From: DASSHC01 sp035693105
Lineage (GTDB): Bacteria; Chloroflexota; Chloroflexia; Thermomicrobiales; Thermomicrobiaceae
Reading direction: 5' to 3'
Assembly: GCA_035693105.1 (NCBI GenBank)
Contig: DASSHC010000225.1
Span: forward strand, 1-11,859
Length of the DNA stretch: 11,859 nt
Shown here: piece by piece, positions 1-6,566 of the stretch
Layout of the letters: each line of letters starts with the position of its first letter
How positions within the stretch are numbered: position 1 is the stretch's first letter
Made by a program: the position numbers and the translations under genes
The notes under the pieces: model-generated
What the model saw: only the letters and a program-made list of their open reading frames with translations
Told to the model about the DNA's origin: nothing
Databases searched by the model: none

Positions 1-1773
1 CGGCGCCTCGATGAAGCGCTCCAGGACGTCGTGCGCCAACGCGCTCAGGTCGACCTCCTCCGGCCGCAGCACCAGATGGCCCTGCTGAATGCGCGAGATG
101 TCGAGCAGGTCGGCCACCAGGAGCTCCATGCGGCTCACCTGCTGCTCCAGATGCTCGACCAACATGGTGAGCCGCGGCTGGTCGAGCGCGTCACGCTGCA
201 CCTGCTGCCGCAGCAGTTGGCTGTAGCCCTTGACGGTGGTGAGCGGCGTTTTCAGCTCGTGCGCCGCCGTCGAGAGGAACTCTTCGCGGTCGCGGACCGT
301 CCGGTCGGCCTCGCGGTAGAGCCGGCTGGTCTCAACCAGCTCGGCCGCCTGATGGGCGTAGAGCTCCGCCAGGGAGCGCTCGCGGCGCGCCGGCGCGTGC
401 GGGGTGCGGAAGTAGGTGGCCAGCGTGCCGACGACGTCACCCCCCAGCGTCAACAGCGGGGCGCTGTAGACGGCGCGGTAGCCGGCCAAAGCGGCGGCGG
501 CGAGATAGGGGGCGAAGCTCGGCTCCCGCGCGATGTCACCCATCACCACCGGCCGGCGCTCGGCCAGCGCGACACCGCAGGCGCCGGCGCCGCGCGGCAC
601 CCGGCCGACCTGCGCCAGGTAGTCGGCCGAGAAGCCGGTGCTGGCGACGGTATAGAGGTCGTCGCGGGCCGGGTCGTAGAGCATCAGTACGCCCATGTCG
701 GCATCTTGCAGCGCGACCACGGCGGCCAGCACCTCGCCGAAGAGCGGCCGCAGATCCTCGCTGAGCGCCAGGCTGGCGCTGACCGCGTGCAGCCGGTTGA
801 TCTCGGCCAGACGCTCCGACAGTTCCCGCTGGATACCACTCAGCGCCTGCTCCGTCTGCTTGCGCTCCACGAACTGGCCGATCTGGCTGCCCAGCGTGCC
901 CAGCGTGGCCAGCATCTCCGCGTCGAGCGGCCGGATCTCACGGCTGAAGAACTCGGCTACCCCGAGCACCACGCCCCGGCTCACGAGCGGGAAGCCGAGC
1001 GCGCCGTGCAGCCCCTCGCTGCGGGCCGCGGCACCACGTGGGAAGTTGTCGTCCTCCTCGATGTTGTGGATCCACTGCGGCGCGCGGCTGGCCCACACGC
1101 GCCCCGGCAGCCCGAACCCCGGCGCGAAGGTCGTCTGGCGCGAGAGGCCGAGGAAGGCGGCGAGCGGGTGTGCCGGCTCGTGCCAGAGGGCCAGGCAGCG
1201 CAGCACCTGAGCCCCGTCGTCAGTCGACCAGATCACCCCGGCATCCCAGTCGAGCGCGGCGCAGAGGGCGCGAATGATGGCGTCCATGGCGCCCTCGAGT
1301 GTGGCAGCGTCGGCCAGGATGCGGTTGACGGTGTATTGCGCGCCCAGGCGGCGCTCGGCCTGCCGCCGGCCGCTGACATCGTGCAGCGAGCCGATGAAGA
1401 TGGGCCCCTGGTCGGTCGCCAGGTGCGTGACGGTCAGCTCCACGGGGAACCGGCCGCCACCGGCCCGGATGGCCGGCACCTCCAGCCGCTGGCGCAGGAC
1501 TGATCCCTCGCCGCTGCGGCGGAACTGGGCCAGGCCGGCACGATAGCGCGCGCGCAGCTCCGGCGGGATGATCAACTCGGCCAGCTCGTGTCCCAGCGCC
1601 TCGCCACGGCGGTAGCCGAAGAGCTGCTCGGCGCTCCGGTTCCACTCGCGCACCGTCCCCTCGGCGTCGATCGCGATGATGGCGTCGAGCGCTGAGTCGA
1701 GGATGTCTCCGGCGGTGATGCCGGCAGGGTGGCGCGCCACAGACTCCGTGGCGCGTGCCGGTATCTTTTCCAT
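1..1773 (-). CDS. Soluble sensor histidine kinase, PAS-GAF-GAF-HisKA (3' end beyond window)
   Basis: This frame is open for 591 codons from an ATG at 1773 to the window edge, so the C-terminal ATPase domain is not visible. Translating the minus strand shows a PAS domain at about residues 20-135 (including the EWNRSAEQLFGY and FIGSLHDVSGRRQAE motifs). A first GAF domain follows at about 155-302, then a linker helix at about 303-331. A second GAF domain spans about 332-470, and a HisKA dimerisation domain about 496-562. The H-box reads STAAHELKTPLTT, with the phospho-acceptor His at residue 505. I see no transmembrane segment, so a cytoplasmic sensor of a small ligand or redox/light signal is inferred; the ligand is unknown. 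The start at 1773 has GAGG 8-11 bases upstream. An in-frame ATG at 1848 is less likely because it falls inside a candidate -10 box. No response regulator lies beside it within the window. Confidence 0.93.
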   Translation of the reverse strand, partial: MEKIPARATESVARHPAGITAGDILDSALDAIIAIDAEGTVREWNRSAEQLFGYRRGEALGHELAELIIPPELRARYRAGLAQFRRSGEGSVLRQRLEVPAIRAGGGRFPVELTVTHLATDQGPIFIGSLHDVSGRRQAERRLGAQYTVNRILADAATLEGAMDAIIRALCAALDWDAGVIWSTDDGAQVLRCLALWHEPAHPLAAFLGLSRQTTFAPGFGLPGRVWASRAPQWIHNIEEDDNFPRGAAARSEGLHGALGFPLVSRGVVLGVAEFFSREIRPLDAEMLATLGTLGSQIGQFVERKQTEQALSGIQRELSERLAEINRLHAVSASLALSEDLRPLFGEVLAAVVALQDADMGVLMLYDPARDDLYTVASTGFSADYLAQVGRVPRGAGACGVALAERRPVVMGDIAREPSFAPYLAAAALAGYRAVYSAPLLTLGGDVVGTLATYFRTPHAPARRERSLAELYAHQAAELVETSRLYREADRTVRDREEFLSTAAHELKTPLTTVKGYSQLLRQQVQRDALDQPRLTMLVEHLEQQVSRMELLVADLLDISRIQQGHLVLRPEEVDLSALAHDVLERFIEAP

Positions 1774-1846
1774 AGCCGCTGCCTCGTGCTCCCCTCTCGT
1801 GATGGTAAGCACGCCGTATCGGTGTCGCGCGCGAGATTGTCCGATC

Positions 1847-1875
1847 ATTATCGGCCATACCTGCACAACGCGCAA
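1847..1875 (-). promoter_or_regulatory. Candidate sigma-70-type promoter for the histidine kinase
   Basis: Read on the minus strand, TTGCGC (1875-1870), a 17-base spacer and GATAAT (1852-1847) match the -35/-10 layout, strongly at -10 and only TTG at -35. Transcription would begin near 1840 and leave a leader of about 67 bases before the ATG at 1773. This is pattern matching only. Confidence 0.4.
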
Positions 1876-1883
1876 CCACGTGA

Positions 1884-1913
1884 TTGACGGATCGCCCGCG
1901 TTGAACCTAAATA
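1884..1913 (+). promoter_or_regulatory. Candidate promoter for the cyclic amidohydrolase
   Basis: TTGACG (1884-1889) is a good -35 box, with a weak A/T-rich -10 (TAAATA, 1908-1913) 18 bases later. The start site would be near 1920, about 35 bases before the gene. It lies back to back with the minus-strand kinase promoter, so the two could share regulators in this short divergent region. Confidence 0.35.
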
Positions 1914-1953
1914 GCGCCGACAGGCTGGCGTAGACAGGAAGGAATGGGCGACG

Positions 1954-3339
1954 ATGGCGCGACTACAGCTTGCGATCCGGCGCGGCGAGATCGTCACCGG
2001 GAGCCAGACAGTGACGGCCGACCTCGGCATCTCCGGCGGCAAGATCGTGCAGATCGGGGGCGACTTCGAGGCCGAGCGGGAGTACGACGCGCTGGGCAAG
2101 CTGATTCTGCCCGGCGTGATCGACGCCCACGTGCACCTCACCCTGGCGCCGGGACGCGAGCAGGTCGAGCCGCACTGGGTGGACGACTTCACCAGCGGCT
2201 CGGCGGCCGCCGCGGCCGGGGGGGTCACCACGGTCGGCAACATGTGCGCGCTCGCGCCCGGCGAGCTCCCACTCGAAGGATTGGCACGCTACGCCGAGTT
2301 GGCCGCGCGCACCGCCTTCGTCGACGTCATCCTGCACCCGATCCTGGGCGAGATCACGCCCCAGGTGCTGGAGCAGATCCCCCTCCTGCTCGACCACGGC
2401 CACAACAGCATCAAGTATTTTATGTCGACGCCGCGCTTCGACGCGCAGGTGTTGGGTTACCTGGAGGCTACCCAGCGGGCGGGCGACTCCGGCCTGATCT
2501 CGCTGATTCACTGCGAGGACTACGCCATTCTGGAGAGCGCCACCCAGCGCGTGGTGGCCGGCGGCGCGACCGGCTTCGCCCAGTACCCCGAGTCGCGCCC
2601 GGTCATCGCCGAAGTGCTTGCCACCGAGCGCGCGGTGGCCTTCGCCGAGGCCACCGGCGCCCCGGTCTACATCGTCCACCTCTCGTCGGAGCGGGCGCTG
2701 GCGGCCTGCGTTGCGGCGCAGGCGCGCGGGCTGCCGGTCTACGTCGAGACGCGCCCCTTCTACCTGCACCTGACGCGCGAGCGCTTCGAGGAGCCGGATG
2801 CGGCCAAGTACGTCGGCCAGCCGCCGCTGCGCGAGTCGCGTGACCTCGACGCCATCTGGGCCGGCATCCAGCAGGGGGTAGTCAACACCGTCTGTACCGA
2901 CCACGCGCCCTGGTCGCTGGCGGCCAAGCTGGCGCCGGAGCATACGCTGGCCCGGCTGCGCCCCGGTGCCGAGAACCTGCAGGTGATGCTGCCGCTACTC
3001 TACTCCGAGGGCGTGCGCGGCGGGCGCATCAGCCTGGCGCGCATGGTCGAGGTGCTCTCGACCAACGCCGCCAAGCTCTTCGGCATCTACCCCAGCAAGG
3101 GGACCATCGCCCCCGGCAGCGACGCCGACCTGGTCGTCTTCGACCCGCACCTGACGCGCACCATCGACGGCGTCATGCTCCGGTCGAACGCCGACTACTC
3201 CGTCTACGAAGGCTGGGAGGTCACCGGCTGGCCGCTGCTGACCCTGCGCCGCGGCGAGATGCTCTATCAGGACGGCGAAGTCCACGGCCGCCCTGGCAGC
3301 GGCGAGGTGTTGCGCCGGGTTGCGACGATGCCTTTGTAG
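1954..3339 (+). CDS. Dihydropyrimidinase/D-hydantoinase-family cyclic amidohydrolase
   Basis: This is a 461-residue enzyme of the amidohydrolase superfamily, the usual length for D-hydantoinase, dihydropyrimidinase and allantoinase. The binuclear metal site is complete: H59 and H61 (DAHVH), K154 as the carbamylated lysine (SIKYF), H186 (LIHCED), H242 (YIVHLSS) and D316 (CTDHAPW). The ETRPFYL segment at 265-271 and QPPLR at 289-293 match the conserved strands of the dihydropyrimidinase branch. The C-terminus has the usual G-T-I-A-P-G-S-D-A-D-L-V-V-F strand (about 374-387). The likely role is cytosolic hydrolysis of a cyclic amide such as dihydropyrimidine, hydantoin or allantoin. The exact substrate cannot be read from sequence, and no other pyrimidine or purine catabolic gene is adjacent. 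AGGAAGGA at 1936-1943 is the ribosome site, ten bases before the chosen ATG. An ATG at 1944 is in another frame. The histidine kinase is divergent upstream. Confidence 0.93.
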   Translation: MARLQLAIRRGEIVTGSQTVTADLGISGGKIVQIGGDFEAEREYDALGKLILPGVIDAHVHLTLAPGREQVEPHWVDDFTSGSAAAAAGGVTTVGNMCALAPGELPLEGLARYAELAARTAFVDVILHPILGEITPQVLEQIPLLLDHGHNSIKYFMSTPRFDAQVLGYLEATQRAGDSGLISLIHCEDYAILESATQRVVAGGATGFAQYPESRPVIAEVLATERAVAFAEATGAPVYIVHLSSERALAACVAAQARGLPVYVETRPFYLHLTRERFEEPDAAKYVGQPPLRESRDLDAIWAGIQQGVVNTVCTDHAPWSLAAKLAPEHTLARLRPGAENLQVMLPLLYSEGVRGGRISLARMVEVLSTNAAKLFGIYPSKGTIAPGSDADLVVFDPHLTRTIDGVMLRSNADYSVYEGWEVTGWPLLTLRRGEMLYQDGEVHGRPGSGEVLRRVATMPL

Positions 3340-3367
3340 CTGCCTTATCTCACTCTCCTCAACTGAG

Positions 3368-3399
3368 ATGCCGGACAAAAATGCCCGGCATGGTATGCT
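3368..3399 (+). promoter_or_regulatory. Palindrome and -10-like box upstream of the antitoxin (possible autoregulatory operator)
   Basis: ATGCCGG (3368-3374) and CCGGCAT (3385-3391) form a perfect 7-bp inverted repeat with a 10-base A-rich centre. TATGCT (3394-3399), a fair -10 box, follows at once, so the palindrome covers the spacer and -35 position. DUF2384/Xre antitoxins commonly repress their own promoters by binding such sites. No T-run follows, which argues against a terminator for the upstream gene. Confidence 0.35.
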
Positions 3400-3428
3400 G
3401 CGGATGGATTGTGCCAGGGAGGTGCGAG

Positions 3429-3794
3429 ATGGCAGAGGTGAACGTACTCGACTGTGGCCCGATCATTCAGGGCTTCGAACGTGACCTGGGCCTCTCGCTT
3501 GAGACCATCGCGCTCGCGGTTGCGGTCGACCGACGGACCGTCGAGCGCTGGCCTGCCAATCAGAGCGTCCCACAGGGCAAGACTCGCGAGCGCCTGGCCG
3601 AACTCGTAACGCTGCGCGATCAACTGCTGGCGATGTTCGGCACAGCGGAGGCCGCGCGGCAGTGGCTCGGCGCAAGCAGCCGCTATCTCGGCGGGTTCAC
3701 GCCGCTCGAAGCCCTCAGGGCCGGCCGCCTGGACCGAGTCCGCGCCGACCTTGAAGGGTTGGCCGCCGGTGTCTATCTCTCGCTTCCCAGTTAA
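3429..3794 (+). CDS. Orphan Xre/MbcA/ParS-type antitoxin (DUF2384 toxin-binding domain)
   Basis: This is a 121-residue protein. The N-terminal half is a small Xre-like helix-turn-helix (SLETIALAVAVDRRTVERW). The C-terminal half matches the MbcA/ParS/Xre toxin-binding domain: MFGTAEAARQWL, then YLGGFTPLEALRAG, then a final helix ending LAAGVYL. In characterised pairs such antitoxins bind and neutralise a RES-domain toxin that degrades NAD+, and repress their own operon. No RES-type gene lies next to it: downstream is a dispersed repeat and upstream the hydantoinase gene. I chose the ATG at 3429 because GGAGG (3418-3422) sits six bases ahead. An earlier ATG at 3381 lies inside the upstream palindrome and would add an untypical Cys-rich leader. 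It could be a stand-alone regulator, a remnant of a pair, or partner of a distant toxin. Confidence 0.85.
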   Translation: MAEVNVLDCGPIIQGFERDLGLSLETIALAVAVDRRTVERWPANQSVPQGKTRERLAELVTLRDQLLAMFGTAEAARQWLGASSRYLGGFTPLEALRAGRLDRVRADLEGLAAGVYLSLPS

Positions 3795-3819
3795 GAACCT
3801 TTCTGCCACCCGGAGCCGA

Positions 3820-3907
3820 GGAGAGATCCTTCGCTGCGGCTCAGGATGACAGGGGAAGAGGATTCCTTTGTCCTGTCATCCTGAGGCCGCAGCCGAAGGA
3901 TCTCTCC
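3820..3907. repeat. Palindromic dispersed repeat, copy 1 (arms 3820-3853 and 3872-3907)
   Basis: The left arm (34 bases) contains GAGAGATCCTTCG and CTCAGGATGACAGG. The right arm (36 bases) is its reverse complement except for two single-base insertions. The loop is 18 bases. The repeat begins 25 bases after the antitoxin stop and lies between convergent genes, so a transcript from either side could fold into a long hairpin. Copies 2 (8666-8786) and 3 (11697-11780) belong to the same family. Similar palindromes with CATCCTGAG and GAAGGATCT cores are scattered through many bacterial genomes. Confidence 0.92.
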
Positions 3908-4003
3908 ATGCCCTGCCCATTGCCGTTCCATGTCGTCGCGGTACATGGAGCGCGGAAGCTCAGCCCTTTAGTGGGCTTCGTGGATTCAGCGCGGCGACTT
4001 TAG
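3908..4003 (+). repeat. Single-copy tail of the composite repeat, copy 1
   Basis: This stretch continues directly from the palindrome and aligns by eye over its length with 11781-11859. Shared blocks are CCATTGC, an ATGT-GTC segment, ATGGA and then AGCCC...AGTGGGCTTC. The terminal part (3958-3994, through CGTGGATTCAGCGCGG) is present a third time in reverse orientation at 11598-11634. AGCCC and GGGCT can pair as a short hairpin. From 3795 to 4062 there is no gene: open frames here translate only repeat sequence. Confidence 0.8.
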
Positions 4004-4062
4004 TCCGGACGGAGCCGCGCGAAGTATGGCACAAACGCTTCACGTTAGCCGCCTAATCGTCC

Positions 4063-4632
4063 CTACCCCTCGTCGCTGAAGCGGTCGGGGCGGATGACCT
4101 CGACCACGGTGGTGACGGCGTTGTAGAGCATCACGATCACCGCTACGAAGAGCCCGGCGACGATGCCGGCCAGCGCGATCAGCGCGTAGTAGGTGAGCGT
4201 GATCTCCAGCGGCGACGCCTGCCGCGACTGCTGCGTCGCGGTCTGGATCGGCGAACTGAGGATCAGGAGGAGTACGATGCCGGCGATCATGTCGGCGATC
4301 GCCACCACCGAGATGCGCTTGACGCGGGTGTAGAAGGCGGCGCTGAGGTGCTGGTTGAGGTTCTGCGACAGGCTGAGCATGGTCAGCATCAGCGCCAGGA
4401 TAGTGGCCAGCCCGGTGATGATGCTGGAGGAGAGCGTGCTGGCCGGGCTGGCCATCGCCGCCACCAGCGCCCGGCTGTCGCGCTGCGAGTAGATGGCGCT
4501 GATGAAGAGCTGCGAGCCGACGACCGCGATGCCGACGATCACCCCGGCCACCAGCGCGGCGCGCGCACCGATGAAGAGATGGTGTTGTTGCGCCTTCACT
4601 CTCCGGCCTGACTGCTGTGTTTCCTGCGACAC
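4063..4632 (-). CDS. Four-helix integral membrane protein of unknown function
   Basis: I do not recognise a family in this 189-residue protein. The short N-terminus (1-22) is polar and basic. Four hydrophobic segments follow at about 25-47, 69-90, 107-127 and 148-172, then a charged tail ending RPDRFSDEG. Loop 1 has Gln/Arg/Ser residues and loop 2 is Asn/Gln-rich (LSQNLNQHLSAAFYTRVKR). With an even number of helices, both termini would face the same side. The start is GTG at 4632, with GGAGGGAG 5-6 bases upstream on the minus strand, a strong ribosome site. It is divergent from the HOT gene (105 bases between starts) and convergent with the antitoxin across a repeat block. No catalytic motif is visible; a channel, small transporter subunit or envelope protein are all possible. 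Confidence 0.82.
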   Translation of the reverse strand: MSQETQQSGRRVKAQQHHLFIGARAALVAGVIVGIAVVGSQLFISAIYSQRDSRALVAAMASPASTLSSSIITGLATILALMLTMLSLSQNLNQHLSAAFYTRVKRISVVAIADMIAGIVLLLILSSPIQTATQQSRQASPLEITLTYYALIALAGIVAGLFVAVIVMLYNAVTTVVEVIRPDRFSDEG

Positions 4633-4691
4633 CGGCGCTCCCTCCGCTGGCGCTGTGCAAATTCTCTGCCGCGTGCCCGGCGGTCACTTGC

Positions 4692-4697
4692 TAGAAT
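4692..4697 (+). promoter_or_regulatory. Candidate -10 box for the transhydrogenase gene
   Basis: TAGAAT (five of six bases of the -10 consensus) lies 40 bases before the ATG at 4737. No convincing -35 hexamer lies at the right distance, so an activator or a different sigma factor may be involved, or the match is chance. Confidence 0.25.
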
Positions 4698-4736
4698 GCC
4701 GGTAGCTCGGCCGGCGCAGGAAAGGGAGCGAGTGCC

Positions 4737-6014
4737 ATGGCGTACGAGACGATCTTCATGATGGACACCTCGGCGATCAAGTACGGCCTCGGCGCCACGC
4801 GCGAGGTCGGCTGGGACATGCGCGCCCAGGGCGCCCGCCGCGTGATGGTGGTCACCGATCCGCGCCTGGCCCCGGGCGAGAGCGTCGCCACCGTGCTCGC
4901 CGCCCTGCGCGCCGAGGGGATCGAGCCGGTGCTCTACGACCGGGTGCGCGTCGAGCCGACCGACCGCTCCTTCCAGGAAGCGATCGACGCCGCCAACGAG
5001 AGCAAGGTTGATGGCTTCGTCGCGGTCGGCGGCGGCTCGGTGATGGACACCGCCAAGGCCGCCAACCTCTACTCGACCTACCCCGCCGACTTCCTCACCT
5101 ACGTCAACGCGCCGATCGGGCAGGGCCAGCCGGTGCCGGGGCCGCTCAAGCCGCTGATCGCCATCCCCACCACCGCCGGCACCGGCAGCGAGACGACCGG
5201 GGTGGCGATCTTCGACCTGACCGACCGCCACGTGAAGACCGGCATCGCCCATCGCGCGCTGCGCCCGGTGCTCGGCATCGTCGACCCGCTCAATACGCGC
5301 ACGCTGCCCAAGATGGTCGCCGCCTGCTCCGGGCTCGACGTGCTCAGCCACGCCGTCGAGTCGCTGACCGCGCTCCCCTTCGACCAGCGCCCGGCGCCGG
5401 AGCACCCGCGCATGCGTCCCGCCTACCAGGGCGCCAACCCGATCAGCGATATCTGGTCGACGCGGGCGATCGAGATGGTGGCGAAAAACCTGATCCCGGC
5501 CATCGAGGAGCCCGACAACGATGAAGCGCGCGGGCAGATGCTGCTCGCCGCGGCCTTCGCCGGCATCGGCTTCGGCAACGCCGGCGTCCACCTGCCGCAC
5601 GGCATGTCCTACCCGGTCTCCGGCGGCGTGCGCGACTTCCAGCCCGAGGGCTACCCCGACGACCACCCGATCGTGCCCCACGGCATGAGCGTGATCCTCA
5701 ACGCGCCCGCCGTCTTCCGCTTCACCGGCCCGGCCAACCCGGAGCGTCACCTGCTGGCCGCGCGCCTGCTGGGGGCCGACATGCGCGGCGCCGAGCCGGC
5801 CGACGCCGGGGTGATCCTGGCCGACGCGCTGATCGCGCTGATGCGCCGCCTCGACCTGCCGAACGGGCTGGCAGGCATCGGCTACGGCGAGGCCGACATC
5901 GACAAGCTGGTCGAGGGGACGCTGCCGCAGCACCGCGTCACCAAGCTCTCACCGCGCCCGGCCGGCCCCGAGGAGTTGCGCGGCCTCTTTCAGGACGCCA
6001 TGCGCTACTGGTAG
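4737..6014 (+). CDS. Hydroxyacid-oxoacid transhydrogenase (HOT, ADHFE1-like iron-containing alcohol dehydrogenase)
   Basis: This 425-residue protein is of the group III iron-dependent alcohol dehydrogenase fold. It resembles, from memory, the mitochondrial ADHFE1/HOT protein nearly end to end. Shared blocks include VRVEPTDRSFQEAI, VAVGGGSVMDTAKAANLY, PTTAGTGSETTGVAIFD, RPAYQGANPISDIW, AFAGIGFGNAGVHLPHGMSYP and GTLPQHRVTKLSP. The family transfers hydride from 4-hydroxybutyrate to 2-oxoglutarate, giving succinate semialdehyde and D-2-hydroxyglutarate, with bound NAD cofactor. The cofactor loop is GGGS at 98-101. Expected metal ligands are D201, H205, H288 and H315. The residue where fucose-pathway relatives have a catalytic His appears to be Y292. 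AAAGGGAG at 4721-4728, eight bases before the ATG, supports the start. No 4-hydroxybutyrate or 2-hydroxyglutarate gene is adjacent, so the physiological substrate is inferred from family only. Confidence 0.93.
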   Translation: MAYETIFMMDTSAIKYGLGATREVGWDMRAQGARRVMVVTDPRLAPGESVATVLAALRAEGIEPVLYDRVRVEPTDRSFQEAIDAANESKVDGFVAVGGGSVMDTAKAANLYSTYPADFLTYVNAPIGQGQPVPGPLKPLIAIPTTAGTGSETTGVAIFDLTDRHVKTGIAHRALRPVLGIVDPLNTRTLPKMVAACSGLDVLSHAVESLTALPFDQRPAPEHPRMRPAYQGANPISDIWSTRAIEMVAKNLIPAIEEPDNDEARGQMLLAAAFAGIGFGNAGVHLPHGMSYPVSGGVRDFQPEGYPDDHPIVPHGMSVILNAPAVFRFTGPANPERHLLAARLLGADMRGAEPADAGVILADALIALMRRLDLPNGLAGIGYGEADIDKLVEGTLPQHRVTKLSPRPAGPEELRGLFQDAMRYW

Positions 6015-6021
6015 CCGGAGC

Positions 6022-6054
6022 GCTCGCGTCGGCGGCGGCACGCGACGAGCGAGC
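6022..6054 (+). other. Possible intergenic hairpin after the HOT gene
   Basis: GCTCGC-GTCG (6022-6031) can pair with CGAC-GA-GCGAGC (6043-6054), leaving a two-base bulge. It sits seven bases after the HOT stop and before the SRPBCC gene. No T-run follows, so an intrinsic terminator is not supported; partial attenuation or mRNA end protection is possible. In such GC-rich DNA it may be chance. Confidence 0.25.
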
Positions 6055-6101
6055 CCGCGCCGGGGGTGGGGGAGCGATCAACGGGAGGAGACGAGGCCGC
6101 C

Positions 6102-6554
6102 ATGCTGGAGACGAGCGAGACCTTTACCATCAACGCGCCGATCGAGGCGGTCTGGAGCTACGCCAGCGACATGCGCAACTGGGCCTCGAACATGCCCTTC
6201 TTCGATAGCTTCCAGCAACTGAGCGACAAGGAGTCGCGCTGGACGCTCAAGCCGAAGCTTGGTCCCTTCACCCGCACCGTGCGCATGCTGGTCACGATCA
6301 GCGAGTGGCAGCCGCCGAGCCACATCGCCTTCACCCTGCACAGCGAAACCGACCCGGTCGAGGGGAACGGCAGCTTCGACGCCCAGTCGCTCGAACCCGA
6401 GCGCACCAATGTGACGCTGGCGCTGCGGCTCGACTCGCACGGCCCGCTGGCGCCGATGATGGAGGGGCTGGCCCGGCCCGTCCTGCCGCGCATGGCCCGC
6501 TCCTTCGCCCAGAACCTGGCGCGCGACATCGAGCGTGGCGAGGGCGCGGGCTAG
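6102..6554 (+). CDS. SRPBCC-superfamily protein, CoxG-like
   Basis: This 150-residue single-domain protein has the START/polyketide-cyclase fold pattern. It opens with FTINAPIEAVWSYASDMRNWASNMPFF (residues 6-32), the signature first strand and helix of CoxG-like SRPBCC proteins. A beta sheet follows, with an ISEWQPPSHIAFTL strand (66-79) and a TNVTLALRL strand (104-112). A long amphipathic C-terminal helix (about 115-146) closes the hydrophobic pocket. Such proteins bind hydrophobic ligands or help assemble CO-dehydrogenase-type complexes, but no cox genes are nearby, so the ligand is unknown. I prefer the ATG at 6102, with GGGAGGAG at 6083-6090 and GAGG at 6093-6096, over the upstream in-frame GTG at 6066. 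The gene lies 87 bases after the HOT stop on the same strand, possibly co-transcribed. It ends 12 bases from the convergent CPBP protease gene. Confidence 0.85.
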   Translation: MLETSETFTINAPIEAVWSYASDMRNWASNMPFFDSFQQLSDKESRWTLKPKLGPFTRTVRMLVTISEWQPPSHIAFTLHSETDPVEGNGSFDAQSLEPERTNVTLALRLDSHGPLAPMMEGLARPVLPRMARSFAQNLARDIERGEGAG

Positions 6555-6566
6555 CCGTCGTGCGCC

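Noticed and set aside
31..1503. A 490-codon open frame on the plus strand opposite the histidine kinase
   Set aside because: The encoded peptide is Arg/Gln/Ala-rich with no domain, and the opposite strand encodes clear PAS, GAF and HisKA motifs; antisense frames stay open by chance in such GC-rich DNA.
3820..3907. Intrinsic terminator or CRISPR repeat
   Set aside because: The arms are far longer than a terminator stem, no T-run follows, and the copies are dispersed rather than regularly spaced with spacers.
3868..4056. Small plus-strand open frame of 62 codons after the antitoxin (considered as the missing toxin)
   Set aside because: It is a translation of the dispersed repeat and its tail; no RES-domain residues and no ribosome site.
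4596..5933. A 445-codon minus-strand open frame opposite the HOT gene
   Set aside because: Its composition is His/Arg/Gly/Val-rich and it resembles no protein; the plus strand encodes a motif-perfect HOT.
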